A DNA stretch of 64,000 bases, taken from assembly GCA_029641185.1 (NCBI GenBank), contig JAPWGK010000003.1, forward strand, positions 930,001 through 994,000, written 5' to 3'. Shown here in pieces: positions 10,187 through 20,370 of the stretch. A program made the position numbers and the translations under genes. The DNA is from Pseudofabraea citricarpa (lineage: Eukaryota; Ascomycota; Leotiomycetes; Helotiales; Dermateaceae). The notes under the pieces are model-generated. The model was not told the DNA's origin. It searched no databases and worked only from the letters and a program-made list of their open reading frames with translations. Every line of letters begins with the position of its first letter. The first letter of the stretch is position 1.

Positions 10187-11167
10187 TCAACCCAACTTAG
10201 TCAACAAGCGCCTCATCCAAGCTCCTCTGGCTTTCCGGGCCTCAACAGACACTGCCGCCGTCGGAGCCAGAAGGTCGAAAGCATGAAAAGCACCAGGCCA
10301 GACATGCAACTCAGCCTGAACTCCAGCCGCCCACAAACAAGACGCGTAAGCGACGCCTTCATCCCTAAAGACCTCCGCAGCACCTAGATCAATATACGCT
10401 GTCGGTAAAGCAGTCATATCTGATGCTCGACCCGGCGAAGCATAGATACTGACATTTTCAGTCCCGGCCCTATCACCAAGCAGACACTTCCACGCCAGCT
10501 CGTTACTCCCACGGCTCCACGTCCCTTCTTCCACATACTGCCTGCTTGAAAGCGTCTCGTTGCGATCATCCAGCATCGGGCAGAGTAGCATCTGAGCACT
10601 GAGCACAGGACCACCACGATCTCGTGCAAGCAGCGTCACTCCGGCTGCTAGCCCACCGCCTGCTGATGACCCGGCGATGAAAATCTTGCTAGCATCAATA
10701 CCGAGCTGATCGGCGTGTTCAGCCATCCATTGCAGACCCGTATAGCAGTCTTCTACGGGGATGGGATCTTGGTTTTCGGGCGCCAGGCGGTACTCGACGG
10801 ATACACAGACGGCGTCGAAATCTTGCAGGTACGCGAGCATTTCAGGAACCCCGGAAAAGCGTGTCCCCATTACCATTCCGCCTCCGTGGATATGGTACAG
10901 GCCGATGCTCTTGCTCTTGATCTTGCTCGTGCTCGCTTGCGTCGAAGATTGTTTCCGCCATATCGAGAGCACGATATCACCTGCCGGCCCCGGGATCGTG
11001 ATCTCTTCGTGCTTGAAATTCTCGTTGAAGCTCCCTGGATCAGGGTTGGATCCAGCGCCGCGCATCACTTTAATCAGATCTTCCGTTAGGGTGTGAGGCA
11101 GAGGGATTTTAGCTAAGGCGGCTCCGAGCTCGATATCGTATGGTGGACGTGGGAGTGTGGAAGGCAT
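10187..11167 (-). CDS. HSL-type alpha/beta hydrolase (esterase/lipase)
   Basis: Single exon, 326 aa, no signal peptide. It shows the hormone-sensitive-lipase family oxyanion motif HGGG at 94-97 and the YRLAPE motif at 126-131. The nucleophile elbow GSSAG at 166-170 has Ser168 as the likely nucleophile; GDSAG is the usual form, so here D is replaced by S. An E-V-F-R-D-E acid region lies at 265-270, and FHAF at 294-297 supplies His295. All three catalytic positions are present, so it should hydrolyse small esters in the cytosol; the natural substrate is unknown. The gene is divergent, across 722 bp, from a Zn2Cys6 transcription factor, a common arrangement for a pathway-specific regulator and its target. 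A possible co-regulation is inference. Confidence 0.87.
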   Translation of the reverse strand: MPSTLPRPPYDIELGAALAKIPLPHTLTEDLIKVMRGAGSNPDPGSFNENFKHEEITIPGPAGDIVLSIWRKQSSTQASTSKIKSKSIGLYHIHGGGMVMGTRFSGVPEMLAYLQDFDAVCVSVEYRLAPENQDPIPVEDCYTGLQWMAEHADQLGIDASKIFIAGSSAGGGLAAGVTLLARDRGGPVLSAQMLLCPMLDDRNETLSSRQYVEEGTWSRGSNELAWKCLLGDRAGTENVSIYASPGRASDMTALPTAYIDLGAAEVFRDEGVAYASCLWAAGVQAELHVWPGAFHAFDLLAPTAAVSVEARKARGAWMRRLLTKLG

Positions 11168-11889
11168 GACTTTCTTTTCTTTTCCTTTCCCCCTTTTCTT
11201 TCTTGGGTAGACCTGTGAGTTTGATGGTATGTAGTTATTTCAGACAATTCTGCTCTCATCTCATTTCATGGCGGAATCCATGGTTCTTATTATATGGCTG
11301 CATTTCTGTACTTAGATCCTGACCGAGTTGAGCTATTGCATCACAAAGCGAACCCGAACCCGAACCCGAATCTGGCCGGACTCGTGCGACAATTTTCGAA
11401 TCTGATCCGAGCCACATTTTTTGAGTTGGCACCGCTAATCGGATATGCTGGCATCTCATAAATTATGAGTCATTATCATGCATGCATGCATCAGTATTGT
11501 TGTAAAGTGCTAAGTTATGATGGGGATATGACGGCGGTCTCGAGCAATGAGGTCGCTTAATAATTGAACAAGCACGTCCTGATTCTCTGGTGCCTCTCGA
11601 GAGGAGGCGCTGACGATAATTCACATGATAGCTAGTTCAGTCTACATTTTCAAGAACAACTATTCTTTATGAGAAGTCACTCTAATCGTAATGACTTCTC
11701 GATTTTTAGTTCGCCTCAAACTGGCACGCACCATCCATCGCGTAGCTAGACTCGTTCCACATCGGATTCCCCTAATGCGCTAGCGGCCGCTGTGATCGAA
11801 ATAACATCAGGTTGAGAGAACGACATTTGTACATATTAGATGGATACAGTAGTAAGACCAACCTTGGCACATGTTAACGATTCAAAAGA
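11168..11889. promoter_or_regulatory. Divergent promoter, hydrolase / Zn2Cys6 factor
   Basis: 722 bp between two divergent starts. It contains a short (CGAACC)n run around 11348-11370, a palindromic CATGCATGCATGCAT at 11478-11492, and TCTCGAG/CTCGAGAG elements near 11538 and 11598. No RNA gene is seen. Zn2Cys6 factors often bind CGG inverted repeats; isolated CGG triplets occur, but I saw no clear paired site. Confidence 0.4.
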
Positions 11890-13117
11890 ATGGTATCTGG
11901 TGGCAGAAGAACTCATCGCAAATCGAGGACTGGTTGCAGTCAATGCAAGGCTCGGAAAGTGAAGGTAGTCGGTCCCACAGCACGAAGCCCAGCTCTCAGA
12001 TCGACACACTTGAACAACATCAATCCTGAAAATGTCGACGTAATATCCCTAGCTAATTGAGATACAGTGTGATGAGACGAGACCTGGGTGCAAGAATTGC
12101 CAACGGCATGGCGTATCATGTGCATATCCTACGGCAGTCCCAGGCACAGGTGAGTCCACGGGGACAGGAAGCCCAGGCCCTGGGTTAAACAGCAGCCAAA
12201 CACCAAACAGGATGTTTGAGCTAGAACTTCTCCACCACTTCACAACATGTACGTGCTATACCATCTCACGACATCCTGTGATGCAGACCATCTGGCGCGT
12301 CAACGTGCCGCAACTCGGCTTCACTTCTCACTTCCTGATGAATGCCGTCTTTGCACTTTCAGCACTCCACCTCTCCAACTTCAAGCCCGGCCAGAAAGAG
12401 TTCTACGTTTCACAAGGCATTCAGCTTTATAATGTTGCTCTGGCTGAGGTGGCACGCATTCTCCCGAACGTCACGCAGGAGAACTGTGCAGCCCTTTACA
12501 TCTTCGCCATCCTCACATCAGTCATCTCGTGTGCGAAGCCGCGAGAGGCAGGCAACTTGCTCGCGATAGGCGATGATGGCATCTCAGAATGGCTACTCAC
12601 GTTTCGAGGTGTGCGATCCATCGTTGATTCCGCCAGCCACTTGATACTGTCAGGACCCGTAGCGTCTATATTCTCCGAGGGGAAGCGCAAGATCCAAGCT
12701 CGCGAAGCCGTCGTCGCTAAACGGCATGAGCATCTTCTCAATGTGTACCGCCTAGTAGATGAGAGTACTTCAGATGCCGCGGAGCAAAACATATACACGT
12801 CTGCACTAGACGAGATGAGTAAATCCTTCACGGCCATCTTCCAGACGGGAGCTCAAGGATTCGAGTCATCAGACGTCTTCTTCTGGCTCTTCCTCGTCTC
12901 CGACGACTATCTGAGGTTGCTGGCTGATCGAAAACCTACCGCCGTTATCATCTTTGCTCATTTTTGCGTTCTGCTGAAACAGATCGAGTGGACGTGGTGG
13001 ATGCATGGTTGGAGCACTCATCTCGTCGCTGATATTTATTACTCGCTTGATGATGCGCTTCTGCCTTGGCTGCAATGGCCTATGGAACAGATAGGATGGG
13101 TGCCAGCAGCAATGTGA
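11890..13117 (+). CDS. Zn2Cys6 (C6) transcription factor, UPC2-like class
   Basis: Exons 11890-11964 and 12068-13117 give 374 aa. The first exon is only 25 codons and carries half the zinc cluster; the intron (103 nt, GTAGTC...GATACAG) cuts exactly before the third cysteine. The joined cluster has C16, C19, C26, C33, C36 and C43, a perfect C-x2-C-x6-C-x6-C-x2-C-x6-C, with the basic linker KARKVKCDETRPGC. A Ser/Thr/Gly-Pro linker leads into the LELLHHFTT motif typical of the compact UPC2/sterol-uptake-like fungal factors, then WRVNVPQLGFTSHFLMNA and ALHLS. The protein ends at the usual WP-EQ-GW block. It is nuclear and should bind CGG-type sites. The long downstream frame alone (from 12212) would miss the DNA-binding domain. 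Confidence 0.9.
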
Positions 13118-15007
13118 TAGTACTGTCAGTATCGATTGTACAGTCGCTCCCGATTTGGTGGTTCCCTAGTGAGTTACGTCTTTACCGGCCTGATCAGACA
13201 GATTTTGCATAGATTGCCGTCCTTACACTTCTTTCCTGTCTTTTAGAATGACAAGTTATAATAACAAGTATATGTTAAAGACAGGTCCCGAGTACCAGAG
13301 GGGTAGGAGGGTAAATAACACGGCACTTCCAACCACTCGGTATAATCGGTACTTCCATCCCGTTGAATCCCCCCGTCTAGTCCGGTAAGCGAGCTGCATT
13401 TGTCAGGGGCGGCTTAAATAGACTTCCATTTCTGCTCTGAGCCGGCGGGCGGAAAAGTCTCCCACATACTGTACTACACTATCCAGAAGTTACAGCAGGA
13501 TTGCCAAAACTCTATTTAGAGACATGTCGTCGCCTTTAAGATTGCAGTAAGATCACAGGCGCCGCGCCGAGCTTAACTCTATCAACAACTTCGCCGTGAG
13601 TGGTTCGCCAGCTCCCCGGCTCCCCGAAGCGACCCTCTGCTCGCTACTGTAGTCATCAGCTCAGCCGGAAACTCTGCTGCTCCTTCTCAGGTCAGGAGAT
13701 GCCAGCTGCGTCTTTTAGTAAGCTGGGTGGCCGGCCTTACTGAGATAATTAGCCATGCACAGCACTGCCATACCCTTAGCCTACTCTCGTAACTCGTACT
13801 ACCTACATACTATTGCATCATTCTCCTCTCATGATCAAGTGAGTTCGGCGTTTTGACATATCAGCAGAACTATATATCTAAGGCCTCCATGTAGTGAGAT
13901 TAACTGGGCAGTCACTTGTACGGTACATAAGGCAGGTCGTATATGACCTGCGATATTAGGACGGATGCATACTTGAGATCATCATCATCATTAGCACCTC
14001 CTTCAAATTACATATCCTAGACCTTGCTGCAAACAAACAAGCCTTATAGTGATATAAAGCCCGCTATATGTTACAGTAGTAAGCCGAGCCCACCGCCCAC
14101 TTTTGCAGCCCCAATACTGGAGATTGTTCCCCTACAAGGGGGGGGAAAAGGTACCGTGCCAGCCTAGACATTTCAAGTGACCCTCATACAGTAGCTCTCT
14201 TGAAAAGAGCCGTGACAAACAACCCCGGATTTTAACGTTTCCAAAGTGGATGTTCCAATTTCTTCGTGAAGGCCTACGAGGTAGGATCTGCTTTTAATTA
14301 TGCAGGACGAGACAGGTTTGTGCTTGATTTTGAACGGCGTCAACGCCTCTCTCTTTGAAGGTATCGTCTTAGTATCTGCATTGTATACTCGATCTGTTGC
14401 CATCCCTACCTACCTACCCCTCCTACTTGCACTCCTACTCCAAGGGTCCCTCACACCACTCAGGCTCGAGTGCTCAAGTGATAGAGGAGGGGAGGGAGGT
14501 CAAGGTCAAGGTCAAGGTCAAAGAGAGGAATTTGACTTTTTTGCATTAGATATTTTGGGAGATCCCTACTCCTCTTCCCTACTGTACTCCCTCTCACTCT
14601 CCCTCCTAAGCTTACTTTCCCTCAAAGCCAAACAGGACCGTTAATTACATCTCATCCAGGGTCCAACGATCACGAACGCCACTTAGTCACGAAGGGTCGA
14701 GGAGAGGTCAAGGTTGAAAGGTAAAGCAGAGTAAAGCAAAGCAAAGTCCAGCAGAGCAGGCAAGAAAGCAAGAGGGAGAGAGAAAGAAAGTTAAGTTTTG
14801 TTGTTCCTCGCATGAGCCAGCACGAGATGAGTGATCCCATCGTTCCGGTTTGCTTTTCTGGACAGTAATGAGTATTAATCACCATCCTGCTGCTCTTCTT
14901 TTCCCCTCTTCCTCACTCTCTCAGTCGCTCACTCTTCCTCTCCCCCACTCTCATTATTTCACCTTCCCCGATTTCATTAATCCCCTCGCTCGTTTATTGC
15001 TTCCAGC
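13118..15007. other. Intergenic region, no gene recognised
   Basis: Contains a G/C run (CAAGGGGGGGG) near 14137, a tandem (TCAAGG)n at about 14500-14520, and pyrimidine-rich DNA leading to the FAD-oxidase start at 15008. TACTGTAC motifs occur near 13484 and 14580. No conserved coding frame or structured RNA was found. Confidence 0.45.
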
Positions 15008-16492
15008 ATGAAATACCGAACGCCCCTCCTCCTGCTCGGCTCTCTATGCAGCCTCTCGCTCACGCAAGCCGAAGAGGCCTGCGAAGCCGACACAGCTGCA
15101 GCGGCAACTTCTAACACGGAAACGGCAACGGCAGAAGCAGAAGCAGAAGCAGCAGACAGAGTCCTCGAGCGAGACATCTGCATCATCGGCGGCGGGTCCT
15201 CAGGGATCTACTCGGCGATCCGACTGCAGGAGCTCAACCAAAGCGTCGTGGTGATCGAGACGAGCGACCGGCTGGGCGGGCACTGCGAGACGTATACGGA
15301 CCCCGTCACGGGCGGGACCATCGACACAGGCGTGGTAGTCTTCCACAACACGAGCCTGGTGCGCGACTATTTCGGACGCTTCAACATCTCGCTCGTCGGC
15401 GCACAGATCGACACGGCGTCGAGCGTCGTGACGCTGCCGATTGATTTCCAGCTGGGCGTGGCCGCGCCCGCGTCCAACACCAGCACGACCGAGAGCCTCG
15501 CTGCCGGGCTGGCTGCGTACGGAGCACAGCTCGCCCAGTACCCGTACCTCGAATTCGGCTTCGACCTGCCGTCGCCCGTCCCCGAGGACCTGCTGATCCC
15601 CTTCCGCGACTTCATCGTCAAGCACAACCTGACGGACCCGACCTTCGTCCAGTTCTGGTGGCACTTCGCCCAGGGCTTGGGCGATGCCCTCGACCTGCCG
15701 TCCGTCTACGTGCTGAAGAACTTCCACATGTATATCCTACAAGCGCTGGGGTCACAGGGCGGTGCGGCCTTCATCGCCAATGGCCTCGGAGGCTGCCAGC
15801 AGCTGTATACCGCAGCGACGGCTAAGCTCGGCGAGGATGTGTTGTTGAGTAGCCAGGTGGTGTCGATGGACCGCGATGCAGACGAGTCGTATGCGTCAGT
15901 TATCGTGCAGACTGCGGACGGCTCGAATGTCGAGGCGCGCTGTGGCAAGATCCTCGTCACGGCGCCGCCGCTACCTGAGTCCCTGACGGGCTTCGATCTC
16001 AGCTCGAATGAGACGGATTTGTTCTCGCAGTTCCAGGCTTACTCGTACCATACGGCCGTCGTGCGCAACTCGGGCATCCCCGCTAACATCTCGGCCTCCA
16101 ACATCGCCTTCGATCAGGAATACAACATCCCCGCTCTGCCGACGACTTATAATCTCGCTCAGAGCGGCCTTCCCAATCTCGTCAATGCGAAGTATATCAG
16201 TAACACGTCCGTGACGGAGGAGTTCGCCAAGCAGGATATGTTGGCGGCTACTAGGAGACTGCAGATCCCCGGTAAGGATGCTACCGCCGAGCCTGAGATC
16301 GTCTTCTACGCCAATCATAACATCTTCGAATTGCATGTCGATGCTGATGCTATCCGTGATGGCTTCTATGGAAAGCTTTATGATCTTCAGGGCGAGAGGA
16401 AGACGTTCTATACTGGTGCAACGTGGCATACGCACGATTCATCCTATGTCTGGGAGTTCACCGAATCGTTGCTTCCTAGAATCATCGAGTAA
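15008..16492 (+). CDS. Secreted FAD-dependent amine-oxidase-like enzyme
   Basis: Single exon, 494 aa. A signal peptide (MKYRTPLLLLGSLCSLSLTQA) is followed by an Ala/Glu/Thr-rich spacer to residue ~50. The Rossmann FAD motif is IIGGGSSGIYSAIRL (GGGSSG at 61-66) with the ribose-binding acid E84 and the RLGGHC motif at 88-93. The family resembles fungal NAD(P)-binding/amine oxidase-like flavoproteins, often annotated as beta-cyclopiazonate dehydrogenase-like. The C-terminal half has the FAD-closing TGATWHTHDSSYVWEFTES. About ten N-x-S/T sites fit secretion. No biosynthetic partners (PKS, NRPS, DMATS) surround it, so a cyclopiazonic-acid role is unlikely. Substrate unknown. GC-rich codon use differs from neighbouring genes. 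Confidence 0.82.
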   Translation: MKYRTPLLLLGSLCSLSLTQAEEACEADTAAAATSNTETATAEAEAEAADRVLERDICIIGGGSSGIYSAIRLQELNQSVVVIETSDRLGGHCETYTDPVTGGTIDTGVVVFHNTSLVRDYFGRFNISLVGAQIDTASSVVTLPIDFQLGVAAPASNTSTTESLAAGLAAYGAQLAQYPYLEFGFDLPSPVPEDLLIPFRDFIVKHNLTDPTFVQFWWHFAQGLGDALDLPSVYVLKNFHMYILQALGSQGGAAFIANGLGGCQQLYTAATAKLGEDVLLSSQVVSMDRDADESYASVIVQTADGSNVEARCGKILVTAPPLPESLTGFDLSSNETDLFSQFQAYSYHTAVVRNSGIPANISASNIAFDQEYNIPALPTTYNLAQSGLPNLVNAKYISNTSVTEEFAKQDMLAATRRLQIPGKDATAEPEIVFYANHNIFELHVDADAIRDGFYGKLYDLQGERKTFYTGATWHTHDSSYVWEFTESLLPRIIE

Positions 16493-16779
16493 ATTTTCCT
16501 AAAAGGGCATTTTATGTTAGCATTGAAGAGGCTTGCATTGGGGGTATTTGGATTGATAGACCTAGCTCTCTTGACCTTCTAATTTTGTACCATACTTAGT
16601 CTCTTCACTTCCACTTCTCAATGGAAGGGTTTGGGAGAAATCCTTCTTCATTTCTTGATAGTTCTACAATTACAGATATCCTCCATGCAGACTTTTATTA
16701 CCCAAAAATGCCTGGAAGATGTGAAACTCCAGCGCAATGCAAAACAGGCAGATGGTGTAAACATCTTCTATACTTTAAT

Positions 16780-18461
16780 CTATTTCTCAAACAACAGAGC
16801 TTTCTTTGGTGCTGAAATCGATGGTTTGGGAGCGGAAAGAGAGAAGAGGAAGACATGATGAGCGTGTTCGTCTTTGTTAGCGACTTTCTCCTCCTCTTTT
16901 GTCTCTTGCTTCTGATCTTCTTTCTTTTCTTTCTCCTCGCCGTCTTTCTTCTTCTCGTTCTCGTCACTGTCGTCCAGACTTCCATCTTCAGTATATCTCC
17001 ACATGATTCCTACCTCGCCTCTAACAGCAGCCGTACCCCAAAGCGAGATCAAAACTCCCGGAACGAGATAGAGAAGTGCCGGCTGGGCATGATTGTAGAT
17101 CTTGAGCACTGTCAAAGTCACGCACATACCCAAGATATATCCTACGATGGAAGCATAGAAATAAACTTTAGAAAATCGACCACCAAGTTTTGATCCTTCT
17201 ACTGTTGCTGATGACGTCCAAAAGCGTTCACCCCAGTCACCGGTTGCTGGTACATAGGTGGCTTTGGTGATCTTTGGCTCGGCGGCGGTGGAGGATGAGG
17301 GCGTGAGGGTTATGGGTGTAGAAGAGGTGCGCTTTCGTAGGTAGTGTAGGTAGAGATCATAGCGTAAAGAGAGAGCTATCATTATACCAGGAAGTACAAT
17401 ATCGCCCAACCCAAGCATTCCTCCTTGCTTACCGGGGATCACCAATTTGATGGGCACATCGAGTTTGGTTGCAACGGTTACCATCATGGGACTATGTTGA
17501 GTCAGTAAACACACGACCATAAGCTTAGAGTGACATACGTGTAGAAAACCATGACAATATCATAAACAAAAAGCCCCGCCAGGACTAATGTTCCAGTCCA
17601 GAAAGTCGTTGGCGACAAGAGCTGAAGGGTGCCGTAACAAAATCCAAAGCCCATCAGGTTGGTAAGAAACCACGCCTTACCAGTAACATTGTACAGGATG
17701 ATTGCAGCGAGGCCAATAACCAAACCAATAGCATCATTCAGCTGGACTTTGTTCTTTAGGCTCATGAAGCCATGGATGTAACCTCTGAAGATCCAATGGT
17801 CCTTGAATAAAGCCCTCACAGTCCACAGCTTCTTGGTGTTCTTCTCAGAGAGCTTCAGCGTCGAGAGATATCCAGGGAGCGGCGTCATCTTATCATCGAC
17901 AAATTTGCGATGGACCTGCACCCTACTTGGATTCACATCTCCAGTAACCTGTTGAGAGAAAAGCGGATCCACGTGATATGTCTGGTTTCCAGAAGACCAA
18001 ACGTTTGGGAAGATGAAGGTCGTTCCCACATTCAGACCATCTCCAATCAGCTTCCCAATACCAAAGACGCCGAGGACTGAAAAGTAGTAGCCGAGAATCT
18101 TGTTCAACAGAGCTGGATCCTCAAGCCACTTGATGATGAAGTACAAGAGTCCTAGGGTACAACCGGCAAGGACTGGGAACATGATCGCATCGGATGGTGT
18201 CAATCCTTCGACCGTAGCCTCGACCTCAAGCTCGTCGTCATCACTGTCTTCCGATTTGTTCAAGTCTTTCTCAGGAGCTTTGGCGGATGGTGGACGTCGT
18301 AACGAGGCGTGAGAGCCGATGAAGATCGGGAACAGGGCAGCCAAGAGGAGATGGATTGACATTTGAGCTACATCCTTGCCTTCGTAAATCTTGTAGCCCC
18401 ATCGGCCGATGAATTGCAGAATGGGGGAATCCCCTTGGAGGTTCTCAAAGAAAGCGTCCAT
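16780..18461 (-). CDS. Signal peptide peptidase (intramembrane aspartyl protease)
   Basis: Minus-strand exons 17539-18461 and 16780-17491, joined across a 47-nt intron (GTATGT...CATAG), give 544 aa. The catalytic motifs are FVYD at 298-301, with the aspartate at 301, and GLGD at 335-338, with the second catalytic aspartate at 338. The PAL motif (QPALLYLVPG) is at 445-447. About nine hydrophobic segments surround them. Presenilin-fold SPPs cleave type II membrane segments, including leftover signal peptides, in the ER. I chose the ATG at 18461 because its context is GCAAACATGG; an in-frame ATG at 18584 would add 41 residues. The C-terminal ~70 residues are an acidic/Lys-rich tail. It is divergent from the cyclophilin gene. 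Confidence 0.9.
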
Positions 18462-19006
18462 GTTTGCGGCCGATAGACGGGGACGTGTTGGATGATCTAC
18501 TGATGAAGTGTCTTCAGCCCGATCACATGGACAAGTTGGCTCTTTGATTTTGCTTCTTAATTTTTCATGGTCGACAACATGCACAAGGTGAATAAGGATC
18601 GAAAGTCGTTGAAGTGTTAGGTTTAATAAAGATTAAGGAATGGTAGGAAGAAAGATGATGCAAGGTACCTAGATCAGGTACCCTAACCTCACATGAGGTA
18701 CACAAACACACGAGGCGCGCTAGCGTGCTCTCAGCCTTGCCAGGAACGACCAAATTCTGCGTGCATACAGATCCTACCTCTGTTACAACACAACGTAGAC
18801 ACGAGAAAGAATCGACTGAATCTCGGTGTCTCTGCATTGATTCCTATAGGCTGAACACTTCTAGCTACTCAAAGAGACCTGAAATCCTCAAACGCATCCC
18901 CGCGCTCACTCGGCGCAAACCCCCACGACGACCACGACGACCACCAATATCACTACTAACTAACACCAACACCAACACCAACGACACCAAACCAAAAAAG
19001 AAAAAA
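18462..19006. promoter_or_regulatory. Divergent promoter, SPP / cyclophilin
   Basis: 545 bp between two divergent starts. It contains GGTACC-type repeats around 18665-18683 and an (ACCAAC)n run at about 18963-18985 immediately before the cyclophilin start. An in-frame upstream SPP ATG lies at 18584. Confidence 0.4.
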
Positions 19007-19563
19007 ATGACGACCAACATCGCCCTTGAGACGACAATGGCAAGTCTCCCCTCTCCAGATACGTACCTACCCTCTCGAGCGAGCAAAGGCTAATGGAAGG
19101 GCAAAAACAGGGCACGATAACCGTGGAGCTGTACACGACGCACGCGCCACGGACGTGCAAGAACTTCGAGACGCTGACACGGCGGGGGTACTACGACGGG
19201 GTGATATTCCACCGGATCATCCAGGACTTCATGGTGCAGACGGGGGACCCGACGGGGACGGGCCGCGGCGGGGCGTCCATGTACGGCGAGAAGTTCGACG
19301 ACGAGATCGGCGACGAGCTGAAGCACACGGGCGCCGGCATCCTGAGCATGGCCAACAGCGGCGCCAACACCAACGGCAGCCAGTTCTTCATCACCCTCGC
19401 CCCCGTCCCGTGGCTCGACCGCAAGCATACCATCTTCGGCCGCGTCACCCGGGGCTTGGGCGTCGTCAAGCGCATGGGCTTGGTCAAGACGGCTGATGAT
19501 AGACCTCTCGAGGACGTCAGGATCTTGAGGGCCGTCGTCGTCGAGCCTGAGCTGGACGTTTGA
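19007..19563 (+). CDS. cyp1: PPIL1-type cyclophilin (peptidyl-prolyl isomerase)
   Basis: Exons 19007-19039 and 19111-19563 encode 161 aa, the normal size. Exon 1 codes MTTNIALETTM and exon 2 continues GTITVELYTTHAPRTCKNF, matching the small spliceosome-associated PPIL1/Cyp1 group. Active-site residues are intact: FHRII-DFM-Q (Arg, Phe, Met, Gln), GTGRGG, MAN-GANTNGSQFFIT, and the cyclosporin-site Trp in WLDRKHTIFGRV. The intron at 19040-19110 has a GC donor (ATG|GCAAGT) and a CAG acceptor. No GT donor gives the family sequence in frame, so I call it a GC-AG intron. The expected role is proline isomerisation in the spliceosome. The exon 2 region is very GC-rich, unlike exon 1. Confidence 0.92.
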
Positions 19564-20222
19564 ACTGCCGCTTAGGCTGCTGTCTTGGTGCATAGCGTGG
19601 CGTTTGGTTTGCTTGTTGGGAAGGAGCTTTCAAAAATAGAGGTGTCATTTCTGCAGAGGCTATGGTTGCTCACATATCAATATATCGGCCCAGGACTGAG
19701 GATGGCTTCATTTCTCACCATGCTGTACTCCGGGCGACCAAGGCGCTCAGGGCAGTTAGGACTATGTCCAATATCAGTACAGCCAGTTCCGTGTTATGAG
19801 TTGCTCTGCATGATGGAAAGAGGCAGAGTGCTTGGCTAGCATAGCATGCCTTGAACAAACTATCAAGAGCAAGTTCAACAAGCAAAGAGCCAATACTATA
19901 CTCGCAACCTCCCCAATAAAACTCAACTACATCCTTCTGGGGTCCTTTCTCAGTTTCGTCTTCGCCGTTGAGCAATAAGCAGAATGAATCTCCCTGTACT
20001 GAAGTCACTACAATACCCGAGTCACAACTGTACAGCGGTTCATGAGACACTACTTTCTTTATATCTTTGCTTTCTTTCATTAAAGCCTAATAACCCCCCC
20101 ATTCGATCCCACCCCTTTAATACCCTACCACACGCCCTATTTAGAGTTAAGAAAAGTTGGAGAAGCGAAACAAAATTTAAAAATCAACGCTTTCGCCGAA
20201 AATTCCTCATCAATCTCTCGTA
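19564..20222. other. 3' region of the cyclophilin gene and a promoter-like segment
   Basis: Nothing coding is seen from 19564 to about 20080. From 20085 to 20222 the DNA changes to C-rich, then A-rich, then GCTTTCGCCGAAAATTCC before an ATG at 20223, resembling a highly expressed gene's leader. Confidence 0.4.
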
Positions 20223-20315
20223 ATGGCCCCCAAAAAGGTATCTTGTTTGTATTTTTTCATCTTCATCTGCATGCTTGGGTTTCGTTTCCTCTGTGCCACT
20301 TGGCTCAGATGTTAA
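20223..20315 (+). other. Orphan 5' exon-like segment or 30-aa peptide frame
   Basis: ATG at 20223 in a good context (TCTCGTAATGG) is followed by five codons (MAPKK) and a GT splice-donor candidate (AAG|GTATCT). This is the typical first exon of fungal ribosomal-protein or similar basic-protein genes, but no matching second exon is found before the Hsp70-like gene ends on the other strand at 20371. If not spliced, the frame runs 30 codons with a hydrophobic centre (VSCLYFFIFICMLGF) and ends at TAA 20313-20315. It could be a truncated gene left by a rearrangement, a long-intron gene antisense to its neighbour, or a small membrane peptide. Confidence 0.3.
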
Positions 20316-20370
20316 TGGCATATTCTGTTCGTCAATGAACACGGACTTCTCATATCATCGTCCTCTTGCA

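Noticed and set aside
12118..12211. A separate intron (GTGAGT at 12150) before LELLHHFTT in the Zn2Cys6 gene
   Set aside because: No acceptor at a workable distance restores the frame, while the sequence reads straight through in frame as a Ser/Gly/Pro linker.
14497..14522. Tandem AAGGTCA units as a nuclear-receptor-type response element
   Set aside because: Fungi lack such receptors; it is a simple hexamer repeat.
15200..15727. 175-codon minus-strand frame inside the FAD oxidase
   Set aside because: Antisense shadow produced by high third-position GC; the sense frame has signal peptide and FAD motifs.
19090..19593. Long frames antisense and out of frame to the cyclophilin
   Set aside because: Caused by strong GC bias of exon 2; Arg/Ala/Asp-rich without family similarity.
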